Shown: piece by piece, positions 10,695 through 21,841 of the stretch
Layout: each line of letters opens with the position of its first letter
Numbering within the stretch: position 1 is the stretch's first letter
Assembly: GCA_036365145.1 (NCBI GenBank)
Contig: JAEOAD010000034.1
Coordinates: forward strand, 22,372,001 to 22,436,000
Origin: Orientallactaga sibirica
Taxonomy: Eukaryota > Chordata > Mammalia > Rodentia > Dipodidae
Direction: 5' to 3'
Length of the DNA stretch: 64,000 nt
Translations under genes and position numbers: made by a program
Notes under the pieces: generated by a model
Seen by the model: the letters and a program-made list of their open reading frames with translations, nothing else
Database searches by the model: none
What the model was told of the DNA's origin: nothing

Positions 10695-10990
10695 AAGTGG
10701 AGAGAGCTGAGGAGATATGTTACTGGAACGAAAAGCACTTTCTGTGCTAGCACAAGGACCTGAGTTCAAATCCCTAGAACTCGCATAAAGCCAGACACAG
10801 TAATTGGCGTCTGTAATCCCCGCTGGCTGTGGTGAGATGGGAGACAGAGAAGGGAAGTCCTGCAAACTGGTTAACACAGCAGTGAACTGTGAGACCATGC
10901 CTCAAAGAATGTGGAAGGCCAGGATCAGCACTCAGGGTTGACCTCTGACCTCCACATACATGCTGTGGCATGAGCACACACACTCACACA
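10695..10990 (+). mobile_element. B3-like SINE
   Basis: tRNA-like head, AAAGCCAGACACAGTAATTG, TGACCTCTGACCTCCACAT and a CA-rich tail follow the B3 layout. Confidence 0.75.
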
Positions 10991-11011
10991 CATGAACATA
11001 TACATTGATGA

Positions 11012-11202
11012 GTTTTTTTTTAATATTTTATTTCTATTTATTTATTTGAGAGAGGAGAGAGAGAGAATGGATGCACCAGGGCCTCTAGCTGCTGCCAACG
11101 AACTCCAGATGCATCTGGCTTGTGTGGGTCCTGGAGAATTGAAACCGGGTCCTTTGGCTTTGCAGGCACGTGCCTTAACCACTAAGCCATCTCTCCAGGC
11201 CC
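11012..11202 (-). mobile_element. tRNA-derived SINE, 10-bp TSD
   Basis: Reverse-strand copy with exact TSD ACATTGATGA at 11002-11011 and 11203-11212. The body lacks the CACAAGGGGG segment, a small internal deletion. Confidence 0.92.
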
Positions 11203-11212
11203 ACATTGATGA

Positions 11213-11994
11213 TTTTTTAAAAGTTAGAAGGAGAACAAGATGGAGATAGAGAGGAAGAGGAAGGGAAGGATGAACTGAAGGAGGGAATGAGGGAAAGAAA
11301 GCCTGAGCATGAGACAATGGCAAGGAAGTGGCATACATGGCCCATGCCTGGAGTGGGGTGGGGGGTTGCTGTTCTGCCTTCAAAGAGTTTAAAAGCTCTT
11401 AGAGCTAGTGAGCAGAGGCAAGGGTTTGAAGCTAGATGGATTTAGTTTTTCAATTCCCTGCTACCTGGGTAGCATCTCAGGGGGATTGGCTTCTTCAGCT
11501 ATCACATGGCCAAGACAATTCCCCTTATGAGATCGGTGGGTGGAACTCTGCTGTGTCTTGCCTCCACATGACCAGAGCATCAGGGAGTAACACTCTCGCC
11601 CCTTGCCTCACTCCTTTCTCTTCCATCCGCTTAACCTCCGTGGTTCCCAGCAGGAGAACTTGAGGTGTGGGATGTTCTCCCTTTTCATTTCCCCAGCTCC
11701 ACCCCAGTTCTAAGCAGGAACCCAGGTAAGTGAGTGAGTATGAAGCTCACAGGTCCTCCCGGTGGGCTGTCCCAGGTCTGTACTCAGGGAAAATGGATGA
11801 CACTGTGTTCAGCTTGCCTTTTGACTAAATACAGAGCTCTGCTCGCCAGTGTTATTAATAAAAAGCAAACACCCACCTCCATTCACAAGTCTATTGGATT
11901 TCATTTCTCACTTGGTCCTCATTTTATATGAGGAGAGTGGAGGAGATTTTTCCTGAACTCCTAAAACCCTAAAAAAGGCATAGTGGGGAGAACA
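11213..11994. other. no gene seen; unique sequence with a purine-rich start
   Basis: 11220-11320 is AG-rich. The remainder shows no repeat or exon I can support. Confidence 0.5.
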
Positions 11995-11997
11995 TGG

Positions 11998-12310
11998 GGT
12001 GCGGGCATCCTTGGCACCTGCAGGGATGCCAATATCCAGAGACACTCTAGTCCCTTGTCTAAAATGATTCAGGGTTTGCATATATCCTACACATGTCCTC
12101 CCTATACTTTAAATCACCTCTGGATTACTTATCTCTAATACAATGTAAATGTTATGTAAATTGTTTTTGCTACTGTATTATTTAAGGAGTAATGACAAGA
12201 AGTTTGTACATGTTTGGTATGGGCATAATTTTCTTTGAAAGTATTTTCAATCCTTCATTTGTGAAATCTTCCAATGCATAACTCCCAGATGGGGAGGATG
12301 GTCTGTGTGC
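11998..12310 (+). mobile_element. Tigger/MER2-type DNA transposon fossil
   Basis: Several consecutive phrases match the MER2/Tigger group from memory: AGTCCCTTGTCTAAAATG, TTTGCATATATCCTACACAT, CTTTAAATCACCTCTGGATT, ACAATGTAAATGTTATGTAA and AGGAGTAATGACAAGAAG. Non-autonomous, with no transposase. These cut-and-paste elements were active before rodents diverged, so it is a very old insertion. Confidence 0.7.
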
Positions 12311-12341
12311 ATACGAAGAGCCTATTTCATCATATATCAAA

Positions 12342-12490
12342 GTCTAACATCACACCTATCATCCCAGCACTCGGGAAGTAGACACAGAAGGATCAGGAGT
12401 TCAAGTCTCTCTTTGGCTACATAGTAAATTCAAAGTCATGGGCTACATGAGACCCTGTTCCAAAAATTTAACTTAAATAAATAAAACATA
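12342..12490 (+). mobile_element. old B1 SINE
   Basis: CCTATCATCCCAGCACTCGG, GATCAGGAGTTCAAGTCTC and an AACTTAAATAAATAAAAC tail follow the B1 order. Confidence 0.7.
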
Positions 12491-12628
12491 ATAGGTATCA
12501 ACAAAAAATTATGATAGATGACATTTTGGCCCAGTTAGTGGCCCAGATAATGATTGTTCATCTAGACTTGAGAAACACTAGAGGTGTCAGTAGAGGTACC
12601 CACGAGGATATCAAAAGTTGAGATGAGG

Positions 12629-12782
12629 GCTGGAGAGATGGCTTAGTGATTAAGGCATTTGCCTGCAAAGCCAAAGGACCCCAGTTTGATTCTCCAGGGC
12701 CCACATAAGCCAGATGTGCAGGGGGCGCTTGCATCTGGAGTTCGTTTGTAGTGGCTGGCGTGCTCATTCTCTCTCTCTCTCA

Positions 12783-12829
<47 letters not shown>

Positions 12830-12838
12830 ATATTTTTA
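12629..12838 (+). mobile_element. tRNA-derived SINE, first of a tandem pair
   Basis: Complete head and body; the tail has grown into a (TAAA)n tract at 12783-12831. Its 5' TSD half AAAAGTTGAGATGAGG (12613-12628) recurs only after the second SINE. Confidence 0.93.
12783..12831 (+). repeat. (TAAA)n microsatellite
   Basis: About 12 uninterrupted units in the SINE tail; likely length-polymorphic. Confidence 0.95.
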
Positions 12839-13074
12839 GGACTGGAGAGATGGCTTAGCAGTTAAGGCATTTTGCCTGTGAAGCCAAAGGATCCAGGTTT
12901 TATTCCCCAGGACCCATGTAAGCCAGATGCACAAGGGCACATGCATCTGGAGTTCGTTTGCAGTGGCTATAGGCCCTGACATGTCCATTCTCTCTCTGTC
13001 TGTCTTTCTTTTCTCTCTATCTCTGCTTGAAAATAAATAAATAAAAATAAATTATTAAAAGATATGTTTCAAAA
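12839..13074 (+). mobile_element. tRNA-derived SINE, second of a tandem pair
   Basis: Begins directly in the tail of the first SINE. The outer TSD closes at 13075-13090 with AAAAGTTGAGATGAGG, identical to 12613-12628. Confidence 0.93.
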
Positions 13075-13329
13075 AAAAGTTGAGATGAGGAAAGAAATGT
13101 TAGGGCGTTTCAAACAGGACCACAGACATGAGTGAAGGCATGGCTGTGGGAACTTCTTCCAATTCATTGTAACTCAGACCCTACTCCGTTTATCTCCACA
13201 TTCCTTTCCATTTGTCCACAGAAGATAGATGAATTGTGGATCTACAAACAGCTGGGCATGTCTGAAACAGAAGAAGGGGAGTGAGACAGCATCTGAGTAA
13301 GAGATGCTGGCTGAGCCCAGACTCAGGGC

Positions 13330-13440
13330 CTTCTCTGCAGGTTACTGAATGTGGACTTTATCCTGAAGGCAATGGAAAGTCATGAAGATGTTTCAGGCAA
13401 GTGAATAGCTGGGTTAGACTGTGCCCTGTAAAGTCAGTGC
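13330..13440 (+). mobile_element. ancient L2-era repeat relic
   Basis: GACTTTATCCTGAAGGCAAT, then AAAGTCATGAAGATGTTTCA and AGGCAAGTGAATAGCTGG, follows an old mammal-wide repeat phrase. Confidence 0.5.
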
Positions 13441-14632
13441 TGACCCCATTATGCAGGGGCTTGGTAGGGACAGATTACAGGCGACCAATGGGAGCTGGCT
13501 CCTTGACTCTCAGGCAAGCGCAGCCCACATATCCAAGCAGACACATGACACCTTCTCCAGAGCCTCACGCCTTGACTCCAGAGAACCACAGACTAAATAG
13601 GATGTCAATTTTCTTTGTTATAAAATGATTTTCCTGGAACTATGGTCTGTTGCCCTTCGAGATCTCAGCATTACAATAATTGACTTTCTGCATCCTTCAG
13701 AGCTAGGGTCTCGGCTGATCAATTGGTAGCACCTCTCCCTCTGGAGCAGAGTTAACCCAGGAGAAGAGTTCTTAACTGACGCCACTAATCATTTCCTTAT
13801 CACTGGGTCTTCAACAGTACTGTGAAGTTTGTGCTTAAACATTCAGATGTCGTGGAGATCCCCTGAGCCTCATGCGTGCGTACAGAACAACTCCACCAGC
13901 ACACATAAAGCGCACAGGCCACACCATATGTCCTCAGCTATTTTCATCCCCCTTGCTTCTTAGAGGACAGAAACAATTCATGTCTGTAATCCCTGTAGTG
14001 CCTAGTATAAGAAGTTATGTCTTCTAAAGATTCGGTGGGACTGGGTCAGACTGGATCAGGCTAGTCTTTGCTTTAATCTTCTAGGTAGTGGGGTTTTAGT
14101 CAACTAGGAATTGGAGCTTTTATTCCAGTTCATATATATGCATGCTGGTATTATAATAGGATGGAATAGTGGTTTATCTGGCAATTATCTATCCTCCACA
14201 GAGACATTTCTTCTCCCTCATGAAACACAGTTGACAAAAGAAAAGGAAAAATCCCTTGTTATGGTGATTGGTGCCTTATTTCTGTGTTTTCCTAGAAAGC
14301 CAAATCAAGATAAATGTTTAGTGTATTTATACAATTGTGAAGGCAACAGAAGTAGTTTGATCAGAGAAATGTACTCAGGAGTACTACCCTCTGCCTGCCA
14401 GCACACCATAGATATGTATCACCCGTTTACATCATTTGAGGCAAGTCTCTCATCTATCAGGGCACGGAGTCAATAGCTACTGTCTCCAGTTGACAAACAG
14501 TTTCAAACTGAACAACAGCAGATCTTACCCAATGTGTAGTCAAAATGACATTACTTGTCCATGCGCAATGACCCCTAAAGCCCCATTCTTCTTGCCCCCA
14601 AAACACAATAAATAAAATAGAAAGAGGTAACA
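13441..14632. other. no gene seen; unique sequence
   Basis: Repeat-poor. A plus-strand frame at 14111-14476 (121 codons) has no recognisable domain. Parts (13640-13800) look like ordinary unique noncoding DNA. Confidence 0.5.
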
Positions 14633-14985
14633 GTGGAGCTGTGAACATGGTTTATATGGTAAAATGCTTGCTTCAAAATCATGAGGACCTCAGTTCAATC
14701 TCCAGGACTCATGTGAAATGCCAGGCATAGTAGCACACACCTGTAATCCCCATGCTGGGGAAGTAGACATAGGAGGATGCCTGGGGCTTGCAGGCCTGTC
14801 CGTTCAGACTAATACATAAGCTCCAGGTCAAGCAGGAACACAATCTCAAAGGAAGTAGATAGCATACCTTCGGAATGACAGTCTGGGTTGTCCTGTAGTC
14901 TTGACACACACATGTGTACACATGTGCACATGCAGCTCTACACATGTGCACACTCACACATATGAATATGCATACATGTGCAAAA
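14633..14985 (+). mobile_element. B3-like SINE
   Basis: tRNA-like head, AAATGCCAGGCATAGTAGC, ACCTGTAATCCCCATGC, then a CACATGTGTACACATG-rich tail. Confidence 0.75.
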
Positions 14986-15071
14986 AACAATAAAGCATGG
15001 AAATGAAAATAACATAGGCTTCTCAAGAAGAAAAGAATCTCCAAACACTAGATATGAAAAATGGGAAGTAG

Positions 15072-15317
15072 AATGCTAGAAAGATGGCTCAGCAGCTAAG
15101 GCCCTTGCCGGCAAAGTCTAAGGACCCAGGCTCGATTCCCCAGTACCCTCGTAAAAAGCCAGATGCAGGCTAGAGGGATGGCTTAGTGGTTAAGACATTT
15201 GCCTGCAAAGCCGAAGGACCCAGGTTCAATTTTCCAGGATGCACATAAGCTGGATGCACAAGGGGGCACACGTGTCTGGAGTTCATTTGCAGTGGCTGGA
15301 GACCCTGGCACAGCCAT

Positions 15318-15355
<38 letters not shown>

Positions 15356-15480
15356 TGTTTCCCTCTTTCTTTCTGTAAAATAAATAAATAAATGCCAGAT
15401 GCACAAGGTGGTACATGCATCTGGAGTTCCTTTGCAGTAGCTACAGGCCTGGCACACCCATTCTTCCTGCCCCCTCCCAC

Positions 15481-15520
<40 letters not shown>

Positions 15521-15580
15521 CATAATAAACAAACAAATAAGTAAGTAAGTAAGTAAGTAAATAAATAAATAAATAGAGAT
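15072..15580 (+). mobile_element. tRNA-derived SINE (outer) split by another SINE
   Basis: Head at 15072-15167 and the rest at 15394-15580. The halves join at GCCAGATGCA, which is duplicated around the inner insertion. The tail contains (GTAA)n and (ATAA)n. Confidence 0.93.
15168..15393 (+). mobile_element. tRNA-derived SINE nested in SINE, 10-bp TSD
   Basis: Inner full-length copy. TSD GCCAGATGCA at 15158-15167 and 15394-15403 is drawn from the body of the outer SINE. Confidence 0.95.
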
Positions 15581-15589
15581 CTGTACCAG

Positions 15590-16055
15590 TGAGCCTCCTT
15601 AGCTCACAACTTGGAAGCTGATAGCATGGTACTCTGGATGTAATAGGGATGACAAGAGCCAAGATTCACTCCAAACAAGGGCTCAAACAGGTGCTCTTAA
15701 AGGAAATGAGTGGCTCCCAGAAACTGCAGGCTGACAAAGACAGCAGAGGGCAGAACCATGCAGTGAGGACATAGTCTAACTCCTAGAGAAGTAACAATAT
15801 CTACACTACCCCAAACCATTCCTGAGCTAGAGCTCAGAGTTATGACAGAAGACCATGTTCTGGACTAAGGTCCTGAGAGCCGTATGAGCATAGCCACATA
15901 ACTGCTGGGCAAGGAAGAGAACAGGGCAAAAGAATGCTCTCACTCAGAATGAACCAAAATTCATAGCAAAGGACAAGATATCAGTAACAATGGCTGAACA
16001 AAAATGTTCAGAATTAATATTTTCTGAACTTTTCAAATTAGTAAAAATCTTGTAG
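15590..16055. other. no gene seen; unique sequence
   Basis: No repeat family or exon recognised. Confidence 0.5.
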
Positions 16056-16059
16056 CACA

Positions 16060-16345
16060 TGGCTGGAGAGATGGCTCAGTGGATAAAGCAATTGCTATGC
16101 AAGTGTGAGTAACCAAGTTCTGAAGTCCAGCGCCCACATAAAAGGCTGGATGCTGTGTCAGGTGTCTGTAATCCAAGAAGGGAGGCGTAGACGAAGGAAT
16201 CCACTGGGAACTTAGACATGGGGCCCTGCCTCAGGGGAGGTGGAAGGCTAGGACTGACATCCCAAATTGTCCTCCGACCTCCACACATGCACCATGGCAT
16301 GTGCACCTGTGTGCGCACACATGCACACAGACACATACCATTACC
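16060..16345 (+). mobile_element. B3-like SINE
   Basis: GGCTGGAGAGATGGCTCAGT head, GTCTGTAATCCAAGAAGG, CCTCCGACCTCCACACATG and a CA-rich tail. Confidence 0.8.
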
Positions 16346-16668
16346 ACACCACCACACCTAAAACAAATATTACAGCCATCTGGGTAGTATAAATTCAAGA
16401 AAAAGAGCTCAAGCTTGGCAAGGACGAGTGTTGCATTTACTCTGCCCTAACTTCATCTCACGTACTCCAAATTCATGGTAGCCTCGAAAATTAATAGCTC
16501 ACATTCACAGCAGAACTTGGCAAGACGGCAGCCACAGGGAAAGGCATGGCAGGTTAAGGTGTCTCTAAAGTCTCCTTCCCAGATATCTGTCATCATTTGA
16601 CTGTGGAGTGACTATATGGAAGACCCCATTTCAAATGCCATTAGTATTTGGCTTAGCTCAAAATTCAG

Positions 16669-16980
16669 GTCTGGGGAAGATTGCTCAGTGGATAAAGTAC
16701 TTACCATACATTACCAGAGCTTAGATCCTGGCCGCCTACATACATGCTGGGTGGGCATGGAAGCCAGCCTATGTGCTCAAGGGGTAGAGACAGGGGATCC
16801 CTGGGGCCAGCTGGCTAGCGGATCTAGAAGCGATGAGCTCTAAGTTCAGTGAGAGACCCTGCAGGACTCAATATGTAAGGTGAGAGTGATCAAGAAAGAC
16901 ACCTGATATCACCTTCTGGACTGCACATGCACGCACACACACATACACATGCCAACATACATGTTATACACACATACACA
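16669..16980 (+). mobile_element. B3-like SINE
   Basis: Head GGTCTGGGGAAGATTGCTCA, then ATCCCTGGGGCCAGCTGGCT, CAGTGAGAGACCCTGC and a CA-rich tail. Confidence 0.8.
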
Positions 16981-17259
16981 GCGCAACAAAAAAAGCCTTT
17001 TTGTTCTGGGTTGTTTGTTGGAAACAACTGGAGGAATTGGCTAAATGTGTGGTTTCCTGAGCAATTGAGGCAAACAAACAATAAGCTGAACCAAACGCTT
17101 AAAAGAAAAAGCTAAGGCACAAGGAGGCCATAGGAGCTTTTCAAAGTTATGGCTGTGGAAGGCTGTGCACACATGTTGGGCTATAGATGTGCTCAGAAAA
17201 GACCTGCAGAGGACCCAAGCTCCCACTTTGAGGCTCTGCATAAGTAAGAAGTGAAGGTT

Positions 17260-17489
17260 GGGCTGGGGAAATGGCTTAGCAGTTAAGGCATTTGCCTGCG
17301 AAGCCTAAGGACCCGGGTTCGATTCCCCAGAACCCACGTAAGCCAGATGCACGAGGGGGGTGCATGTATCTGGAGTTCGTTTGCAGTGGCTGGAGGCCCT
17401 GGTGCACCCATTCGCTCTTTCTCTCTGCCTCTTCCTCTCTCTCTCAAATAAATAAATGAATAAAATATCTTAAAAAAAAAAAAAAAACA
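17260..17489 (+). mobile_element. tRNA-derived SINE, 11-bp TSD
   Basis: Well preserved, with B box GGTTCGATTCC and an A15 run in the tail. TSD AAGTGAAGGTT at 17249-17259 and 17490-17500. Confidence 0.95.
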
Positions 17490-17510
17490 AAGTGAAGGTT
17501 AAGATAGAGT

Positions 17511-17838
17511 TGTTGCATCTGTTACTTCTTGTTGCTGGGGCAAAATACCCACCCAGAAGCAGCTTATAGAAGGAGAAGGGTTTCATTGGGTTACAGCTCC
17601 AGAGGGTATAGCCCAGCATGGCAGGGAAGGCTGGCAGGAGCAGGAAGCCAGCGTCACATCATCAGATGAGCAGGGAAGAAGTAGAGAGAAAGAACAGCAA
17701 GGGAGACTAGACAATAAAAAAAGCCTCAAAGCCTGTCCCTGTGACACACTTCCTCCTGTGAGGCTCCATCTCCTAAAGGTTCCACAACCTTCTCAAAGAG
17801 CTCCACCAGCATTTTATATTCAAACCACCACAGCTGTC
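17511..17838 (-). mobile_element. MaLR/ORR1-like LTR
   Basis: Reverse strand of a rodent MaLR-type LTR: AGAAGCAGCTTATAGAAGG, then GGTTCCACAACCTTCTC, and TTCAAACCACCACAG at the right end (the LTR start). No internal region follows. Confidence 0.6.
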
Positions 17839-17938
17839 AATTCCTTGCCTGAGTTAAGAATCATGACCAACACACATAATCAAGTCCTTTGGCAAAGAAG
17901 GGACTTACTGGTCCCAGGAATCTAAGGAAATATCACCA

Positions 17939-18197
17939 ACTGTGGTGGTTTGAAAGTGACACATCCCCCACAACCTCATGTGTTTGTGATTAAGCCTCTT
18001 GCTCAATTTGCAGCTGGTAAAGCCTTCTGGAGGAGGTGTGCCACTGGGAGAGGACTTTGATGTTTATTAGTCCAGCCCACTAAGTGTTCAGAGCTAGTTC
18101 ACCCTTAATTCTACCTCCCAGGTGATGTGACAAGATGTGATGTTCAGCCTCTGCTCTGCCATGACTGTCCTCACTCTGATGAAAACTTCCCCTCAGA
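17939..18197 (+). mobile_element. MaLR/ORR1-like LTR, head-to-head with the previous one
   Basis: Starts CTGTGGTGGTTTGAAAGTG and continues with GGAGGAGGTGTGCCACTGGG. Truncated at the right by the ID/B4 piece. Confidence 0.55.
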
Positions 18198-18277
18198 ACT
18201 GTGGTTCTTGGAATCAAACCCAGGGTTTTGTGCATGTTAGGCAAACACTCTACCAACTGAGTTACGTCCCCAGCCCA
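18198..18277 (-). mobile_element. ID/B4 SINE fragment
   Basis: Reverse-strand tRNA-Ala-like ID head: GGAATCAAACCCAGGGTTTT, GCAAACACTCTACCAACTGA, GTCCCCAGCCC. Confidence 0.8.
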
Positions 18278-18286
18278 AGATAATTC

Positions 18287-18624
18287 TCTATGTGAGTGTA
18301 GTGAACGGGCATGCATGTGGGCATATTCATATGTATATGGGTGCCTGTTGTGCACGTGCATGTGAAGGTCAGAGATTAATGTCAACCATTTTTCTCGATC
18401 AGACTCCACCTTATTCTTCAAGACAGTGTCTCTTATTGAACCTGGAGATTACCAATTTAGTTAGACTAGCCGGCCAATTAGACCCAGGGATCCTCCTGTC
18501 TCTGCCTTTTGAGTGTTGGTATGCCTGGCATGCCTGGTTTTTATGTGGGCACTGAGAATCCAAACTCAGCTCCTCATGTTTGTCAGCAAGCACTTCATTG
18601 ACTGGGTCATCTCCCCAAACCACT
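18287..18624 (-). mobile_element. B3-like SINE
   Basis: TG-rich left tail, GTGAAGGTCAGAGATTAATG, CAGGGATCCTCCTGTCTCTG, and a tRNA-like head ending TCATCTCCCCAAAC. Confidence 0.75.
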
Positions 18625-18940
18625 AGATAATTTTGAAAACCATTACTTCAAATATACTCCATAGGATAAAGATATATAGGAAAGTATGACAATGTTACAG
18701 ATAAGGAAGTTATAGAAATTTATATACTATGTAAACTATACCATCTCATATTAATTTTAACAAAATATATAGATTACTAGAGAACCAAAAAGATATTCAC
18801 TAGCTTAAAGGTGTAACAAATGAAATGAAATTTTTACTGGAGAGACTCAACAGCATAATTTATTAGACAGAAGAAAAACATGTCCACACAAAAACTTGTA
18901 CCCAATTGCTTATTGCAATATTAATAATAACCTAAGATCA

Positions 18941-19097
18941 GGGCTGGAGGGATTGCTTAGTGGTTACAGTACCTGCCTGAAAAGCCAAAGGACCCAGGTT
19001 CAATTCCCCAGGACCCACATAAGCCATATCAGATGCACAAGGTGGCATATGCATCTGGAGTTCCTTTGCAGCATCTAGAGGCCCTGGCACACACCCA

Positions 19098-19135
<38 letters not shown>

Positions 19136-19179
19136 GCCTTTCTCTCACTTAAATAAATAAAAATAAAATATTTTTTAAA
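18941..19179 (+). mobile_element. tRNA-derived SINE, imperfect 15-bp TSD
   Basis: TSD AATAACCTAAGATCA (18926-18940) against AATAACCAAAGGTCA (19180-19194), two mismatches. Confidence 0.93.
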
Positions 19180-19306
19180 AATAACCAAAGGTCAAAACAA
19201 CCCCAATGCTGAAAAATTAATAACAGCATGTGGCCTATCTGTACTATGGAATATTATTTCACCATGAAAAGGAATGAAGGCTCTGTTTAAGTCAAAAAGC
19301 CAGAAA

Positions 19307-19490
19307 TGGGCTAGAGAGATGGCTCAGCAGTTAAAGGTTTTCACTTGCAAAGCCTGCCAGCCATGTCCAATTCCCTAGCCACTCATGTAAAGCTTGATGG
19401 GCATTTGTCTGCAGCAGCAAGAGACCCTGGAGTGCACACACACACACACACATGCACAAATAAGTAAAAGTTAAAGGAAAGGAAAAGAAA
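19307..19490 (+). mobile_element. tRNA-derived/B3-type SINE, diverged
   Basis: GGGCTAGAGAGATGGCTCAG head, GCAGCAGCAAGAGACCCTGG, and a CA-rich then A-rich tail. Intermediate between the two SINE layouts. Confidence 0.7.
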
Positions 19491-20154
19491 GCCCTACAAA
19501 AGGTCACATACTATATGAGTCTGTTTCTATTAAATGTTCTGAGCAGAAAAATCTATCTAGACAAAAAGATAAGTGACAGACAGAGGTGAGAGGAGAGGTA
19601 GTGGGCAATGACCGTTAGTGATAATGGGGATGATGGAAATGTTCTGTAATTAGTGAATGATGATAGTTCCACAGCCTGTGACTTCATTAAAAACCATGGA
19701 GTTGTTCACTATAAAGTAGGTGAGTGAAGTACATAGTGTGTGAATTATATATCAACAAAAAAAACACATGAAGGAAATGAATCCTAAGAAAATGAGCCAA
19801 ATCAATAATAACCTATATTGCTTCATTCAAAATTGACATAATGGATCAATCTGGAAAAACAACTTCAAAATAAGTACATTTAGGGTTCTCATGAGAAAAT
19901 TAAGTACTGTCTGTCAAAAAACAAGACATTATGAACCAAATGATCATGGAAATGAAACAAGAGCAATTGAATATTTAAAAATTATAAATCTTAGAAATGA
20001 AAATATATCCATTAAAGTTGTAAGCATAAGAACAAAGTATAAAGCTGACAGTGATCCACTTAACTGTAAACTCACAAGTGAGGGAGGAGTATTGCTAGAG
20101 TTCAGGTCATCCTGGGATAAAGTGCTAGAGATTTTGCCTCAAACAGTCTAAATA

Positions 20155-20316
20155 AGCTGGGCGTGGTGGCGCATGCCTTTAATCCCAGCACTCCGGGAGG
20201 CAGAGGTCGGAGGATCACTGTGAGTTTGAGGCCACCCTGAGACTACATAGTTAATTCCAGGTCAGCCTGGTCTAGAGCGAGACCCTACCACAAAACAACA
20301 AAAACAACAACAAAAA
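20155..20316 (+). mobile_element. B1 SINE, 10-bp TSD
   Basis: Well-preserved B1 (CTGGGCGTGGTGGCGCATG; GAGGCCACCCTGAGACTAC). TSD AGTCTAAATA at 20145-20154 and 20317-20326. Confidence 0.95.
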
Positions 20317-20586
20317 AGTCTAAATATAGCTAGCTATCTAGCTAATACATGGATAACAAAAATATCAAAGTGTAATGGCACATGTATATGAAAACACAAT
20401 TAAACCGATTATTTTGTGTGCTAACAAAATTAATTTAAGAAAGAAAAATTGTAGAAATAAAAATACTAATTTAAAAACTATAAACAAAATGTTTATTATA
20501 AACAACATTATAAGCAATGGTGAGAAATAACTCTACAGTGGAGTATGTAGGAAAGAGAATTAGCTTATCTCTCTCTCTCTTTCACT

Positions 20587-20613
20587 TACACACACACACA
20601 CACACACACACAC
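20587..20613 (+). repeat. (CA)n microsatellite
   Basis: About 13 CA units after a short CT run. Confidence 0.9.
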
Positions 20614-20739
20614 AAGTATGCATGCATGCATACACATGCAAGGTAAGAGGTGAAGAGGATGAGTTTGGAAAATCCAACATACTTCCCAGAGTATATCCAG
20701 AAGAAAAAGAGGAAAAGAAACAGAAATGTTCAATGAGAT

Positions 20740-21830
20740 AATGGCTAACTTTGCTCTGTTAAACATATAAGTCCTAAAACTGAAAGCACATACTATGTGT
20801 GGGAGACCTAGACACATTATAAAGTATAAGTCAAGGATACTGGATAAACCTTAAAATTTACCAGGAAGCAAATTATTCTGAGATATAGGTCTCATAACCA
20901 AATTAAAGACTAAAAGAAAATTTGAGAATTAAAGTGCTAAGCAAAATAGCTACCAAGCTAGACTTCTATACTTGGCTGAACTATCACTTCAGAAAAGCTT
21001 GGAACCAAAGAGAAAGTAGAATGCCAAGAAAATGATATGGTCTGGATGTGTGATTCCCATGGTAATGGTGTTAGGAGAAAGATCCTTTGGAGGGGGGCAA
21101 TTGGGATTAGGGCCTTATCAAATTAGCCCCAGGGAGCTAGCCAGCCTCTATCTCCATGTGAGGACAGTGGCCAAAGGCACCATCTATAAAAGACACACAC
21201 ACAGGGCCTCACCAGAAAATGAACTTGTGGGGGTCTTGGTCTTGGGCTTCCCCACCTCTAGAACTGTGAGAAATTTCTGTTGTTTATAAGATATCCGGTC
21301 TATGGCATTTTATTATAGTGACCAGAATGGACTAAGATACAAAGTGGTGAAATACATTGCTAATTAACATTTAACTAATTACTGACTGCATGTCATAATG
21401 ACATCATTTCTTATAATTTAAACAAATGTGAAGATAAATACTTAAGCTGTAGTAACAGGAATTGTTGATTATTAAATGTGAAAAAGTATGTTAACATCCT
21501 TCACTTACTCAAAAGGTGACTAGAAATATTGAATTCAGATTGTAGTAGAAAAATTGTTAACATATACATTAATAATTTAAGGTAACCATTAAAACAACAT
21601 AAATAAAACCTAAGTTTGCTAATGAGTAGAGGCAAAATGAAAGAAGGACATATGGAAAACTACATATACTGCTTTCAATAAGTCATATAACTTTACAGAA
21701 AGCAGGAAAGGGAAAAGAAGCCGAGAAAAAGACAACAATTTGGAAATGAGCCAAAACAGTGGGGAATAAATAAATTCAATTGACATTAACAATAGAAGCT
21801 GTCAGATTTAAGTAAAAGGAAATAAAACTT
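20740..21830 (+). mobile_element. old L1M 5' half fragment, split by an LTR-like repeat
   Basis: GACACATTATAAAGTATAAG, an AAGTGCTAAGCAAAATAGCT block leading to GACTTCTATACTTGGCTGAA, and later GTAACCATTAAAACAACAT with GAAAGCAGGAAAGGG match L1M sequence around ORF1 and the start of ORF2. Frames are destroyed. The LTR-like unit at 21033-21341 interrupts it. Confidence 0.6.
21033..21341 (+). mobile_element. MaLR-like LTR (solo)
   Basis: Starts TGATATGGTCTGGATGTGTG and ends GAATGGACTAAGATACA, with CCATGTGAGGACAGTGGC and AGAACTGTGAGAAATTTCTG inside, as in mammalian MaLR LTRs. I could not identify a 5-bp TSD. Confidence 0.55.
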
Positions 21831-21841
21831 GTTCTGACCAC

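Larger units (their letters stand above)
18800..19765 (+). mobile_element. old L1M 3' end, interrupted by two SINEs
   Basis: ACATGTCCACACAAAAACTT, ACTATGGAATATTATTTCAC, a GGAAATGTTCTGTAATTAG block and GTGTGAATTATATATCAAC are the usual 3' phrases of old mammalian L1M. Noncoding. The SINEs at 18941-19179 and 19307-19490 are later insertions. Confidence 0.75.

Noticed and set aside
15072..15580. Direct repeats suggesting a CRISPR-like array
   Set aside because: The spaced similar units are dispersed SINEs with target-site duplications in a mammalian genome; no regular spacer lengths.
20326..20345. Palindrome-like TAGCTAGCTATCTAGCTA after a B1
   Set aside because: Short, imperfect and low complexity; no associated feature.
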